64,000 bases of DNA from Pardosa pseudoannulata (Eukaryota; Arthropoda; Arachnida; Araneae; Lycosidae), in NCBI GenBank assembly GCA_032207245.1, contig CM063507.1, forward strand, positions 97,653,174 to 97,717,173, read 5' to 3'. Under the pieces are notes generated by a model. The model had not been told where the DNA came from. It did no database searches and worked only from the letters and a program-made list of their open reading frames with translations. Positions 21,216 through 32,307 of the stretch are shown here, in pieces. Every line of letters begins with the position of its first letter. Within the stretch, counting starts at the first letter, position 1. Position numbers and translations under genes: made by a program.

Positions 21216-22373
21216 AACTCCAAATACACACTTATCTAAATTTATACGAATGCCGTAATTTGTTAGACGCTCAAGAACCATTTCCAGATGTCGTTTGTGT
21301 TCTGATTCGGAGCTGCTTGCAAGTAGTATGTCATCTAGATAAGCGAATGTGAAATCAAATCCACGCAAGACTTCGTCAATGAATCTCTGAAAAGTCTGAG
21401 CTGCACCAGCCAAACCGAAAGGGGTAAACAAGAATTCAAATAAGCCAAAAGGTGTTGTGATGGCTGTTTTCTGTACGTCGTCTGGGTGGACGGGGATTTG
21501 GTGGTAAGCTCTGACTAAGTCTATTTTTGAAAAAATTACTTTATTATGTAAATTATTCGAAAAATCCTAAATATGGGGTAGCGGATACCTATCTGGAATT
21601 GTGATTCTGTTAAGGGCTCTGTAGTCGCCCGTTGGGCGGAAATCAGTACCTGATGGTTTGGGTACTAAATGTAGTGGAGATGACCAATTTGACGTGCTAG
21701 GTCTACATATGCCCTGCTCTAACATATATTCAAACTCTTTTTTGGCAATTGATAATTTTGTAGGGTGTAACCTGCGCGGCTTTGCAAAAACAGGCTGCCC
21801 GTTAGTTATAATACGGTGTGTTGTATTATGTTTAATTACTCGATTAGAAGGGTATGGACGAATCACCTCGTTGTACTTTTCCAAAATTTGACTGTACACG
21901 GAAGTACCAGCGATTAAAGCTACACAAGAGACATCACTAACGGTTTTACCGGTTGTAATTAAGTTCGTAAGGCCATCTCTAAGACAAGCATGTTTCAAAT
22001 CAATAAGTAAGCCGAAATGTTTTAGGAAATCCGCACCGATTATGGGTTTAGTAACATTGGCGATTACGAAATGCCAAGAAAACTTTCTGCGAAAATTTAA
22101 GCTTAGGGTAAGTAATTTAATACCATAAGTTTTAATCGGAGAGCCGCTAGCTGAATAAAGCGTAACATTGCTATTGTTGGTTTTTAGCGACTTGCATTTT
22201 GAGCGCGGTATAACACAGACATCACTACCACTGTCCACGAGATAGGTTAGATTTGTAATTGGGTCTGACACGAAAAGGCGGCTTTTGTTATTCATTTTGA
22301 AATCGCATTCCGCCAGACTCTGCGATTTCGTTACTCGTTTCCCGATTTTGCGAAAGAACAAGGAGATCTGCAA
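21216..22373 (-). pseudogene. gypsy-1 protease and reverse transcriptase, interrupted
   Basis: From 22373 the minus strand encodes an aspartic protease (LVDSGSDVCVIP, then IIGADFL) and the start of reverse transcriptase (GICRPSTSNWSSPLHLVPK, DYRALN). The frame stops at 21567 just after YPLPHI, where the family normally continues without a break. It resumes in [16 protein letters not shown] and [11 protein letters not shown], the YLDD active site, running to the gap at 21215. This is a copy-out retrotransposon polymerase inactivated by at least one stop. Confidence 0.8.
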
Positions 22374-23128
22374 CGTTTGGCAGCAGTACCGAATTTAAAA
22401 TGATACCAGCACAAAGCGTGTGTTTCTTTATTTTTCGCGGTTTGAGAGCGCTGGCGGTGAGGGGAAAATTTGTTTCGCCGGTCCCGTGATTTGTGTTCGC
22501 GACATCGAGATAAACGTTGTACCTGTTTGCTAAGTTCTAAAATTTGTGCTCGTAATTCACTCAGTTCAGAAAATGAATTTTGGGGGGACTGAATTTCCTC
22601 CACCCTTGCGTCTGTAGTATCATGGATTTTATCAGCCATTAGAGCAAGCTTGTCGAGTTTATCATCGGAAACTGAAAGTATAGCCTGAGCTTATGGTGGT
22701 AGACGTTGCAACCAAAGCGTTTTCAGAAAATCCTCTCCCAGGGTTTTGCCTGCTAGCTGCCTCATCTTACGTAGCAAATGAGAAGGCTTGTCGTCACCCA
22801 AAACTAATTCCGAAACGACAGCTTTAATCCGTCTTTGCTCTAAATCTGAGAATTCTTCTACGAGTCGGGATTTAAGAGTCTCATATTTGTCATTTTCGGG
22901 AGGCTTGAGCACGATATCACTAAAGTAATTTAGAATATCTGAAGTTAAAGCGGAAATCACGCAATAGTATTTAGTAGCGTCCTGGGTAATTCCCGAAACC
23001 ATACATTGTGCTTCGATGTTTGCAAACCACAACACGGGATGTTTATCCCAAAATGGGGGTAGTTTTAAGCCTACTTTAGCCACATCTACCCCTGCCTGTG
23101 CTCCGTCGTTCGGCATATCAAAAAACAA
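22331..23128 (-). pseudogene. gypsy-1 Gag, interrupted
   Basis: The ORF from 23128 begins MFFDMPND and has the arthropod gypsy Gag signature LPPFWDKHPVLWF, in which Gag packages element RNA. It hits a stop after LWLQRLPP near 22691. The same reading continues at 22639-22331 (DDKLDKLALMADKI) and ends in a CWYHFKFGTAAKRC zinc-knuckle-like motif. The last 43 bases overlap the protease frame, so a -1 shift joins Gag and Pol. Whether that shift is programmed or damage cannot be told. Confidence 0.75.
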
Positions 23129-23237
23129 TGTGAAAAACTAGCGACCACAAAAAAATGGAACAGATAAGGAGGTCCTACCTTTTCTGAAGATACTACTGCT
23201 AATCCAGAGTCGTGAATTCCGTTGGCATGTGGAGCAC

Positions 23238-23518
23238 TTGAAATCGAAATCGAAAGTATTCAGTAATTTATATCCAAGGAGACATCTTCTCACAACGTGG
23301 GGCACACTTTTCATCCGGCCATCATCGATCAAGAAAACAGAAGCACTTATATGAAGAATAAAACGAACAGATATTTTGGTTTCGTTTCAAATTTCTCAGC
23401 CACGTGCGAAAAATTTTCCGCTGGTCACCAGTGCGGAAGTTGGGTGTACGATGAATATGATAATATACACCATCTCCGACAATTAGGTACACGTGGTCAT
23501 TAGTGAATAAGGTTGACA
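23238..23518 (-). repeat. Probable 5' LTR of gypsy-1
   Basis: On the minus strand it begins TGTCAACCTTATT at 23518, directly against BEL-1. An ending CTCCACA near 23238 is a guess. No second LTR is available for comparison. Confidence 0.4.
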
Positions 23519-23897
23519 CTATAAATTACAACGAATTGCACAGGAGGAAAAGACTTGCATTTATCCCAAATACCACACGTTTATGGCGATAAATGTTCAA
23601 CTTATCAGGATCTCCGTTCTCAAACCATAAAAATCTTAGATAGTCCCGGTCTTTGTCGTTGACACTTATCTGGAGGAAGGCTTTCTTGATATCAGCGATT
23701 ACGCCAAACGCTCCAGATCGGAATCTATTCAAGATGCTCGGAATCAGTTCCACTAAATTAGGTCCTTTTTCAAGACAGTTGTTCAGAGATAATTCATTCT
23801 TTTGTTTTGCTGAAGCATCATAGACCGGACGAATCTTTGTCGTCGAATTCTCTTTGATCACGGCCCGATGGGGGTAAATACGTCCAAAGAAGATCAT
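23519..23897 (-). pseudogene. BEL-1 reverse transcriptase fragment
   Basis: The minus strand gives IRPVYDASAKQKNELSLNN, then LIPSILNRFRSG, ADIKKAFLQI and VVFGINASLFLL, the fingers-palm start of BEL reverse transcriptase. Shortly after FLL the frame breaks and the gypsy-1 LTR starts. The YxDD box is missing because of the insertion. Confidence 0.8.
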
Positions 23898-25266
23898 CTA
23901 ATTTTGCAATATCCACAGGTTCTATTATTTCTTCTTTCAGCCATTCATGAAAGACATCTTCATAATTCTCTAGCAAATTCTTTGCTTGAAGGTTCTTAAT
24001 TGTTCCCTTGAGTCTTCTTTCCGCAATCATCCTATTATTGGCAGGTGGTTGCATACCTTCCAACCAGGGCAGAGAAACTTCATACCGGTCATCTGGAAGT
24101 CTCTTCAGTGTTTTCGAGAAATGCAGCATGGAAGCTTCTTCCTTTTCAATCTTTGATTGTTTCTCGGCTTGATCTTTGATTCCTATTATATCAAGACTCC
24201 ATAAATCTGTTTCAGAAATTCCTCCTGCAAGCATTGAAGTAACAATCAGATCTGTGTTTTCATCTCCCTTTACTCTTCTTGTACGACCCATAACCGTCCA
24301 CCCTAACTTTGTCTGGATGGCAACTAAACCAGAAAGTAAAAGCTTGTAACCCCCGGTCAGAAGCTTTACAGCAACATCTGCTCCAATCAACAATTCTATG
24401 GGTCCATGGTGTTGATCACTCAAATGGATATTGTTTTCTGAAAGTTCTTTCATCCACATCCCATCCGCAACTGGTGGAATTGTTGCACAGATTGTTTCTT
24501 GACCGAGGACTTCAAAGTTACAGTTGTAGGTCAGATCAAAGTCAGTGAGGAATGTTCTATAAACATCGTGATGGCAGACCTCTGTACTCGCTCCTCCAAA
24601 CAAGGAATGTCGTAGACTTTCTCTTCGGTGGGGTTGGTAATTCAATCTCTGGGCAATACTTTTCAAAATGTACGATATTTGAGAAGCTGAGTCGATTATT
24701 GCTCTTATCGTCACTTTGTCCCTTTCTCCTCTTAAGTGAATCACAAGAGTCTGCAACAAAACATGTGGTGATGTCGAAACATTTGCCAGAATCTGATCTT
24801 GTACGGGAATATCATTATCAGATTTGGGTTTTGGCATTTCTTTGGGAGACTGGGTTTGATTATTATTGCATAAAAGATAATGGTGTAATCTTCCACAATT
24901 TTGACATATGATTCTGGATTTACAAGAGCTAGAAATATGATTAATTTTCAAGCACTTAAAGCAGCCTCCCTTTTTCATTAAAATATCTTTCCTTTTATCA
25001 CCTGGTAAACTCTGAGCATATCTACAGTCAGCACTTAAATGGTTCTTATCACAAAATATACATTGAGGGTTCTTCGAGGCTGTGTTGTTTTGTACTGAGC
25101 TATAGAGTTCCATGCCCGTGGTAATATTTTTATTACGATTAAATGATCTAATTGGCTGATTCTTCTTGCTCTTATGTTCTAATCCAAACCCACTTTTGGC
25201 TAAGTTAATCTTTTCTTCACCCTCAATTTCATTTCCAAGGAAATTAATTAGCGTTAATTTTTTCAT
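23818..25266 (-). pseudogene. BEL-1 zinc knuckles, protease and RT N-terminus
   Basis: A 482-codon minus-strand ORF. There are three Cys-rich motifs near residues 70-130 (CIFCDKNHLSADC, CFKCLKINHISSSC, CQNCGRLHHYLLC), typical of Pao Gag. The protease motif IIDSASQISYIL is near residue 190, then ELLIGADV. A linker with VSLPWLEGMQPPANN leads to the RT start. The last 25 codons run out of frame, and the reading continues in the 23897 frame, so one frameshift is present. Confidence 0.8.
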
Positions 25267-25269
25267 CTT

Positions 25270-26080
25270 TTTTAAACGTTATCGTAGACAAATGTCGTTC
25301 CCAAATCCGTAAAAGATCAATAGGCAAACACGACTCGACCAAAGGGTAAAGCATAGACGCAAACTTGTCACTTGTTACACCCAGCATCTGCAAAGATCTT
25401 AGCTAGGTTTCGATTTTGTCGTACAATTTAACTAATGGAAGTTTATGTTCATTATTCAAGGCATTATATAATACCAAGCTCAAAAGTTCTCTTACATAGA
25501 CCTCCACATCCTCACGTCCAAAACGAGCCTTTAAACAATCGATGGCTTGAACATAGTTTTCAGCCGTGGGTGGAAAAGACTCGACTACCTCCCTAGCTCT
25601 TGAACCTTTAAGGGTTGTTTGTATCAAGTAATGATATTTATCTTCATTTGAAATATCCGGATTAGAATCTATTTTTTTAAATAATCCCCAGAAAGATAAC
25701 CAATCTTTCAGAGTCCCATCAAATTTCTGTAACTCGATCTTAGGCAACTTAAAATTCTTTTTTCGTTAATTGAATGTGTATCACTTTCGCTGTCAGATCT
25801 GTTTATGCAGAGTTCTAGTTTCGTTTTAAAATATATGAATTTATCTTCATAAGATTTCATCACGAATAATTTTCTCGGTATGCGTAGCATCCTTCGTGAT
25901 TAAATCAAGTATATCTTTATCTAAGTTTTGAATTTTCAAATACTTCTCTGTTAACTGATTCAGGTTACTAGCATACAAATCAGAATCATCTACTTTCGAT
26001 TTCAAAAATAATTCCGAATTTCCAGTAAATTTAGTAAAACAGCCTCGATAAGAACCTCTCAATTTAATAATGTTTCCATT
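25270..26080 (-). pseudogene. BEL-1 Gag N-terminal region, frameshifted
   Basis: Three overlapping minus-strand ORFs (26062-25847, 25890-25708, 25747-25403) together show Pao Gag features: a charged helical N-terminus, KIELQKFDGTLKDWLSFWGL, DKYHYLIQTTLKGSRAREVV and a stretch like LKARFGREDVEVYVRELL. Shifts near 25850 and 25730 and a stop near 25403 break it. Confidence 0.7.
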
Positions 26081-26724
26081 TTAAATATTAATAAAATTGT
26101 CTGAATATATCAACATAAATCCTAATATAAATATGAACAGATACTCAATACAACATACACTTCTGTTTTCAATAATAAAATGCAATATTCAATTCAAAAA
26201 ATACTAATCATAAAGAACTGCATAATTCAAAATATATAAACATACAGATGTATTCTAATTCTTAAATTAAAAGTTTTCCAGTAAAAATCTTCTCAAAAAG
26301 AATAATAAACTTTCAAGTAAAATACAAGCAATTCTAAAAACAATATTCAGTTAATCCAGCATCAAATAACTTTTGTAACATATGCTCATGGTTATCAGAA
26401 TAGAAAATAAATTTAACATTCTAGATATTTATTAAATCCTGTATTCTCAAAATTGCATCAAATTACTCTAATCCAAATTATATCAAATGTATTCAATCCA
26501 ACTTTATCAATAGAGCAATTTCTTAAACACTCTCTTCTATTTTATCAATGTTCGCTTACTACTTAAATTCCAAAAAGATATTCTCATTAATTATTCAAAA
26601 TACTCCACTTTCGTTTAATATATTTCAAATATAATTGATGAGCCAGTCAAATATTTAAGCAGCAAGAGTTCTAAAATAAATTCTTTTCCAGTTGTCAAAA
26701 CATATATTATGACTCAATTCCAGC

Positions 26725-26742
26725 GTCCCTGTTCGGGCGCCA
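26725..26742 (-). promoter_or_regulatory. Primer binding site of BEL-1, tRNA-Lys type
   Basis: The minus strand reads TGGCGCCCGAACAGGGAC, complementary to the 3' end of animal tRNA-Lys and identical to the classic lentiviral tRNA-Lys3 site. It starts five bases inside the LTR end, the same spacing seen in BEL-3 and BEL-4. Confidence 0.85.
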
Positions 26743-26747
26743 AATTA

Positions 26748-26981
26748 TGTAGCAATCGGAAACAATAAGACAATGAAACATAACATGCATAACTCACCTC
26801 GCTTACGATCGCTATCTTTTCGCGCCGAAATGAAATCACAAAGTAATGGATCGACAATAGTGTTAATCACCTGCATTGAAGAGAGCCAATCTAATAACCT
26901 AAAGACATTTAATTAGTTTAAGGTATTTACAGGAATATATACAGACATTTTAGTATTGACACGAGCGATGTTGCTGTCACA
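26748..26981 (-). repeat. Probable 5' LTR of BEL-1
   Basis: On the minus strand it would start TGTGACAGCAAC at 26981 and end GATTGCTACA at 26748, with a TATATATT box inside. Only one LTR is available, so the outer end is a proposal from the TG...CA rule. The inner end is firm because of the adjacent primer site. Confidence 0.5.
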
Positions 26982-27600
26982 CCACTCATCGTTAAAATTT
27001 TTTAGAAAACAGCTCCCACTTTTCAAGTCTCTTTTTTCTATCAGAGTTGAGTAGTCTCAGTAGAAGTGGAAGTGATTTTCGTGACACATGATACTGAAAT
27101 AGTAAATGCGTATGTGTCCACAAATAGATACGTTTGACATGTCAGTGTCTTGAAACTGAACAGCTGTGGCTAGTATTAATAAAGCATTTATACATTTTAA
27201 GTATATTAAGATAAATTTAAAATTATGAAAAATTATTTTGCATATCTTTTGGTTTTGATTTTTCGTATTTCCGCTCCCATGAAATCCAAATTTTTTTCCA
27301 AAATGAAAACATTGATATGCTGTGAATGTTGGCGACATTGTAGATCTGTTCATTGGTGAATTCAAGTAAGAGACATATTATAAACAAATGTACAAATATA
27401 TATTATCGAGATTGATAAAAGTGTCCTAAAGGTTGGAGCAGAAATAAATGTTAAAGACTACAAAATTTTAAAATATTAGCAAAACACAATCCAGAAATAG
27501 AAGGTGCTTGGTAACAAAATGTAAACTATTAAATAGCGGGTATGAGGGGATGGTGAATTAATAACTACTAGAATATATATATATATATAATATATATATA
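26982..27600. other. AT-rich stretch between BEL-1 and gypsy-2
   Basis: A 102-codon minus-strand ORF at 27057-27365 has no recognisable motif. Dinucleotide TA runs occupy about 27575-27602. No gene is supported. Confidence 0.35.
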
Positions 27601-27740
27601 TAACGAACACATTTAATATTGGATAAAATTCAAAGAGAGAACGCAGCAGCTTGCGTCATGTTTTTATCTTGACATAGAACTCTGGCCTTTTTGTGTTGCC
27701 AAAACAGAGGAGTACAATACAAGTCAGTTAAATCATAACA
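27601..27740 (-). repeat. 3' LTR of gypsy-2, short
   Basis: On the minus strand it begins TGTTATGATTTAACTGAC at 27740, right after the purine tract AAGGAGGGAGGGA. The pol stop codon TGA lies inside its first eight bases. The far end is uncertain because it merges with TA repeats. Confidence 0.6.
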
Positions 27741-29211
27741 TCCCTCCCTCCTTAGTCAAAATAAAATCCTCAAAATGTTTTGGACGTGTAATAGTACGGT
27801 GAGGCCGCACAGGAGTTTTGTCACCATTTTTCAGTCCGGAACTACTAGCTCTTGGACTAGGGATTACTGTATCAGGAGTGGGAGAGGACTGATTCTTAGG
27901 ACTGGCATCATCAGGATTTGAAGAAGGCTGACTGTCCTCAGCTAGAATTCTGTCACGCATTTGATCAATGTGACATCTAACAATATCTCCAGATGGAGTT
28001 TGTGTCCTATAAGAGACTGGACCCGTTGGTTCTAAGACTGTCGCTGGAATCCTGGGTACACCCTTGTTGAAGTTTTGTATATATACAGGATCTTTAGGGG
28101 TATACGATCTGTAGTTTCCTTTGGCTGATTGGTTACTCAGGAATGTCTCTTGCTTTTTTCGGAAGTCATGCACAAAATCTAGATGTAGGCGGTCTAAATA
28201 TGTCTTTAGCCTACGATGCATTAGCAATTCTGAAGGTGATAACCCTGTGGAGGATGTTGGCGTATTGTGCTGCCTGAACAAAAAATTTGCCAAACGTTTT
28301 TTCCAGCTTCCATGCACTATTCGTTTTAAAAAATCCTTGAATGTTTGCACCATCCTTTCAGCTTGTTCGTTACTGGACGGATGAAAATCTGTTATCAAAG
28401 CTTGTTTAATTGTATTACTTTTTAGAATTTGTTGAAATTCCGAAGATGTAAACTGGGGGCCGTTGTCAGAGACAATAGTACCCAATATTCCATGAGTACT
28501 GAAAATTTCACCCAGAACATCAATGGTAGCTGAGGATGTAGTAGAAGGCATACACTTCACTTCTAGCCATGTAGAGAATGAATCTATTACAATTAAAAAG
28601 TTCTGCCCTTCAAATGGTCCAGCAAAATCCAGATCTAATCGGGACCATGGAGAGCTTGTAAGTTCCCAAGGATGAATAGGAGCACGTGGTGGTCTATGTC
28701 TCTTTTCTTGACAAGTGGTACATTTCTTAACCATTATTTCAATAGCTGCATCCATACGAGGCCACCTCACATACGAGCGAGCAAGGGTTTTCATATGCTC
28801 AATGTCAGGATGAGTTAAGTGTAGTTCTTTCAACACACGTTCTTGACCGGCAATTGGAATAACAACTCTGTTACCCCACAATAAACAGTTCTAGTGAACA
28901 GACAGTTCATTTCGCTTAATATAAAACGTTTGAAATTCTGGAAACACTTTTTCTTTGGGCCATCCCCTCAATACCCAGTTAAGAACACGAGAAAAGATTT
29001 TGTCTTTGGAAGTCATTCTAGCAATTTCATGAGGATATAATGGAGGATCTTCTAACTCTTCTAGGAAAAGCATCTCTGAGAGTGGAGGTATTTGAATATT
29101 TGGGGTTACTTCTGGTAGTCTGCTCAGAGCATCAACATTTTGAATTTTCCTACCTGGTCGATGAATTAGTTTAAAATCATAAGAATTAAGTATCAAAGTC
29201 CATTTTAGCAT
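27733..29211 (-). pseudogene. gypsy-2 RNase H end and integrase, one in-frame stop
   Basis: One frame runs from 29211 to 27733 with a TAG at 28891-28893. Upstream is the end of RNase H (HRPGRKIQNVDALSRLP). Downstream integrase shows H-x-H and CTTCQ zinc ligands, DLDFAGPF (first Asp), VSDNGPQFTS (second Asp) and NEQAERMVQTFK (Glu). The C-terminal region ends with RPHRTITRPKHFEDFIL then EGGML. The enzyme would insert element DNA into chromosomes. The stop sits just before LLWGNRVVIP, where the family is normally continuous. Confidence 0.85.
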
Positions 29212-29332
29212 GCGAGGAGATACGATAACAGGAGTAACCTTAGAGTTATTAAAAAGCCCCAGAAGAGGTTTGTGATCAGTTATAATTGTAAAACTACGAC
29301 CATATAAAACGTGATAAAAAAAATTTTACAGC

Positions 29333-29760
29333 TTACACCACACCAAGATCTTCTTTGTCTATTTGTGAGTAGTTCCTTTCAGTATCAGTTAAAGTTCTTG
29401 AGGCAAAAGCTATTGGAGCTTCTCTAGCATCTGGAAGTTGATGGCTTAGAACAGATCCAACTCCATAAGGAGAAGTATCACACGTTAAGATTACTGGTAA
29501 TTTTTCGTCGAATGGAATTAAGACGCTGCTCGATGATAGATTCTTCACTGTATTAAATGAATCGCTATGTTGTTTCAACCATTTCCACGTAACATTCTTT
29601 TTTAACAACTTATGTAACGGTTCAGTCCTCCCTTCCCTTTGAAAAAAAAATTCTATGTACGATCCTGTCTCTTTCGGATTTTTGAAACAATATACAAATT
29701 CACAGAAAACGTCTCCACGATATTTTGCCAATTTTAGAAATCTGCCAATGTACTTACCAG
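29333..29760 (-). pseudogene. gypsy-2 connection and RNase H start
   Basis: The minus strand reads KYIGRFLKLAK, then about 30 codons foreign to the family, then TEPLHKLLKKNVTWKW, CDTSPYGVGSVLSHQLPD (first RNase H Asp) and FASRTLTDTERNYSQIDKE (catalytic Glu). The frame then stops at 29333, and the rest of the domain resumes in another frame across a T-rich run. The foreign insert of about 90 bp and the frameshift show decay. Confidence 0.75.
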
Positions 29761-29820
29761 CCAATCACAGGTCTTGCGGAATACCAGGTTTTAGGCGCCT
29801 GTGGTTACCACTATTCACAA

Positions 29821-29830
29821 TGCGCATGCG
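29821..29830 (+). promoter_or_regulatory. NRF1-like motif upstream of copy C
   Basis: TGCGCATGCG, identical to 4655-4664 and in similar surroundings (ACCAGGTT upstream, CACAA immediately before). It lies about 30 bases before the block where homology to the copy B 5' region starts, a reasonable promoter position. Inferred only. Confidence 0.4.
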
Positions 29831-30230
29831 TTGCAATAGGTGGTTTTTCTGTATACAGAGGCTTCTGTAAGTGTTTTACGTTGTTATTGGCAGTGTTATT
29901 GAAACATTTTATAAACATAAATATATACATTTCTGTATTTGTTTTTAATCCCTGTAGACGAAATTATTTCTCTAGTTATCCTGTTTTCAACTTCCAAATT
30001 GAGTAAAGCATTTTTTAAAAATATTTTTTTTTCTAAAAGTGAACTTGCAATACCCATGATTATTTCTAAAATGACATGCTATTTTATCAAAATTTTCATG
30101 GCAGATGATAAAGATTTGTTTAAATGGTTAATTTGACATTTTATAACTTTAAATAAAGTATTAATACTTTTTACTCATGGAAATTTATCTCTTTGTAGAA
30201 AACTAAAATCTTTAAATATTCATATAATAG

Positions 30231-30877
30231 CAGGGCCGTAACTAGGTTTTTTAGCCCCCGTGGCAAAAAAATGGTCTGCGCCCCTACCACCATATACAGT
30301 GAGAAAATACATAAACATGATTTTTTTTTCTATCATATATTCAGAGTAAACTCGCAAAATGTTTTCTTAGTTTTTAAAATGTTTCTAATTCATTAATGTT
30401 TAAATTTTCTTCTAATTTTACCTTAATAATACTTAAAAATATTTTTAAACTCTTTGTAGGTATTATTTTGCTAATAAACTGAATAGTTTTTTATTTGAAG
30501 GTTGAATTTTCATAGAAAATTTGTGAATTTCTAAATTTAAATTTAGTTTTAATAACTTTAAAATTTAAAACGAATACCCAGATTTCTATTAAGGCATATT
30601 AGAAGTGTTTGGTAAGCATTTTGTAAGAATATATAACAAGTTTAGTTTCTAGAAGCATTTCACAAAAATAAGAAAATTCATTAAAAAATCATTTATAAAC
30701 AAATTGGATTTTATAATATAAAAAACTATTTTTCAACTTTTCTTTAGTTTTACGAGGGGCGAATCATTCTCTTTTGGACCCCATTTTCTTCATAGTTCCC
30801 TTTTTTCCATGAGGTGCCTCTAAGTTTGATGCATCTGTGGCAGATGCCACCTTTGCCACGCCCTAGTTATGGCTCTG
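30231..30877 (+). mobile_element. Non-autonomous hAT-type element
   Basis: The left end is CAGGGCCGTAACTAGG. The right end reverse-complemented is CAGAGCCATAACTAGG, giving 16-bp inverted repeats of hAT style. Flanks are TATAATAG (30223-30230) and TATGCTAG (30878-30885), an 8-bp duplication with two later changes. Copy B has the single unoccupied TATGCTAG near 6078. The 647 bp have no ORF. Confidence 0.88.
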
Positions 30878-30928
30878 TATGCTAGTACTCTGATACACAT
30901 ACTTATGCTTATAACATTTTTTTCTTAG

Positions 30929-31064
30929 GAATATCAGGAGTTTTCAAAGAATTGTTTATAGACATTTGAGGTTTTAGTGAAGGGAAAGGACTATTGAGTT
31001 ATCCAAAGGAGTGATTGAGCTTCATTTGTTTAATAGTCTGGCCTTAAGGTACAGGAATAATTGG
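30929..31064 (+). other. Predicted 136-bp internal exon, copy C
   Basis: TTTTTTTCTTAG precedes 30929 and GTAAGT follows 31064. Length and splice signals equal those of copies A and B. Confidence 0.6.
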
Positions 31065-31099
31065 GTAAGTCTATAAGGATTCTTTAGATTTGTATAGAT

Positions 31100-31275
31100 T
31101 GTTAGGTTGCTTCCCTTTAAAACCTGAGTTAGTGGTTATGCATCCGACTGCTTCCATGTATATTCATAGTAATAAAGAACTGGCTTTAAACAGTAGATCC
31201 TGGTCAATTAAATATTTGACTAACCTAACAGAAAAGCATACTGCTCCTCCATCACACTAAGAAGTCAGCAAATAA
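31100..31275 (+). repeat. tRNA-derived SINE relic (copy C)
   Basis: Body blocks such as CATGTATATTCATAG and GGCTTTAAACAGTAGATC match the SINE relics of copies A and B at the same position. The A and B boxes are largely destroyed here. Confidence 0.55.
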
Positions 31276-32307
31276 ATTCATAAATCTGAATAAGCTTTTG
31301 CAAATCATAAATTTATTTCTCTGAGAGATCCTTTGAAGACTCTTTGAAAAGATCTAAATTTTCAGTATCTGAAACCTGAACAAACATTGTATTAATAGCA
31401 ATTATATACTTTTCAATTCCATGTAAGTGAAATCCAAACAATTTCCATATTTTTAATGTCAGGATCATAAAGGATCAAATTAGTATTTTTAATTACATGA
31501 GTAGTTTGCATTTGCATTATATTCAATACACATGCAGGTGAATTATTAGTTAGCATATTCTCCTCTGAAATATTTACCAAGCCCAACAGCATGATTTCAT
31601 ACCTCAAAGAAAGCAGTTTATGAATTACTGTGGCAATTGATTAACAAACACATTTTTGTATAAAATATTCAAAAGCTGATACAGATTTTATAATTAATTT
31701 ATAATTATAGTTCTGTATGTTTCAAGGTTGTGAAAATATGTATAAGTAAAACTGTAATATATAATGAAAGAAATAGACAAATTCTACTTTGATGTTTTAT
31801 AACCCAAAATTACTCAAATAAATACTGCTTTCATTCTTTATAGCTGCATTCATTAAGTAACCATCTAGCTTTTTCACCAATAAAAAATTGAATATAAAAT
31901 GTAATATAAAAACTTATTCTAGTCATTTCTTAAGTAATATATTTCTTTCACAAGAAGAAATTTTAGATATGCTTCATATTCTATAGATTTACTATCAGAA
32001 GCATTTAATTCAATTTCATAACATATTGTAGCTCTGGAGGAAAAAGATTCTTCAATTAGTTTTTGCTCTTGTTCAGATAATTTATAACAGTATTCCTGAA
32101 GTAAATTACATGTATCTAAAACTTCAATTCAATGATTTTGAATATATGTTTTAAACAATACATACCTGACTTGCAAGTATAATCATTTACTTATATAGTT
32201 ACTATGATCGTACATCATAAGTAATATTACAATTTATTTTTTTATATTTACCAATTCACTTTTCATTTAATAAATAAAATTAAATGGTGTTCTAGGCTAA
32301 AATTTGT

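Larger units (their letters stand above)
21216..23518 (-). mobile_element. Ty3/gypsy element gypsy-1 (5' part), inserted in BEL-1
   Basis: Minus-strand order is LTR-like leader, gag, protease and reverse transcriptase, cut by the assembly gap. On the other side of 23518 a BEL reverse transcriptase begins in mid-motif, so gypsy-1 inserted into BEL-1. The minus strand at 23518 begins TGTCAACC, as an LTR should. The 3' half and the second LTR are not present. Confidence 0.8.
23519..26981 (-). mobile_element. BEL/Pao element BEL-1 (5' part)
   Basis: Minus-strand order is 5' LTR, tRNA-Lys primer site, gag, zinc knuckles, protease and reverse transcriptase, then truncation by gypsy-1 at 23518. Multiple frame breaks make it inactive. 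The 3' half would be expected beyond gypsy-1 but is hidden by the gap at 21116-21215 or lost. Confidence 0.85.
27601..29760 (-). mobile_element. Ty3/gypsy element gypsy-2, 3' half
   Basis: RNase H, integrase, polypurine tract and a short 3' LTR remain. The left edge of zinc-finger copy C lies immediately to the right. Gag, protease and the RT palm are missing. The integrase and linker style match the K02A2.6-like gypsy group common in arthropods. Confidence 0.8.

Noticed and set aside
26725..26742. Sign of an exogenous or endogenous lentivirus
   Set aside because: The primer site belongs to a BEL/Pao element with typical Pao Gag and RT. No envelope gene is present.
27057..27365. 102-codon minus-strand ORF
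   Set aside because: No recognisable motif, and flanked by AT-rich sequence between two retroelements.
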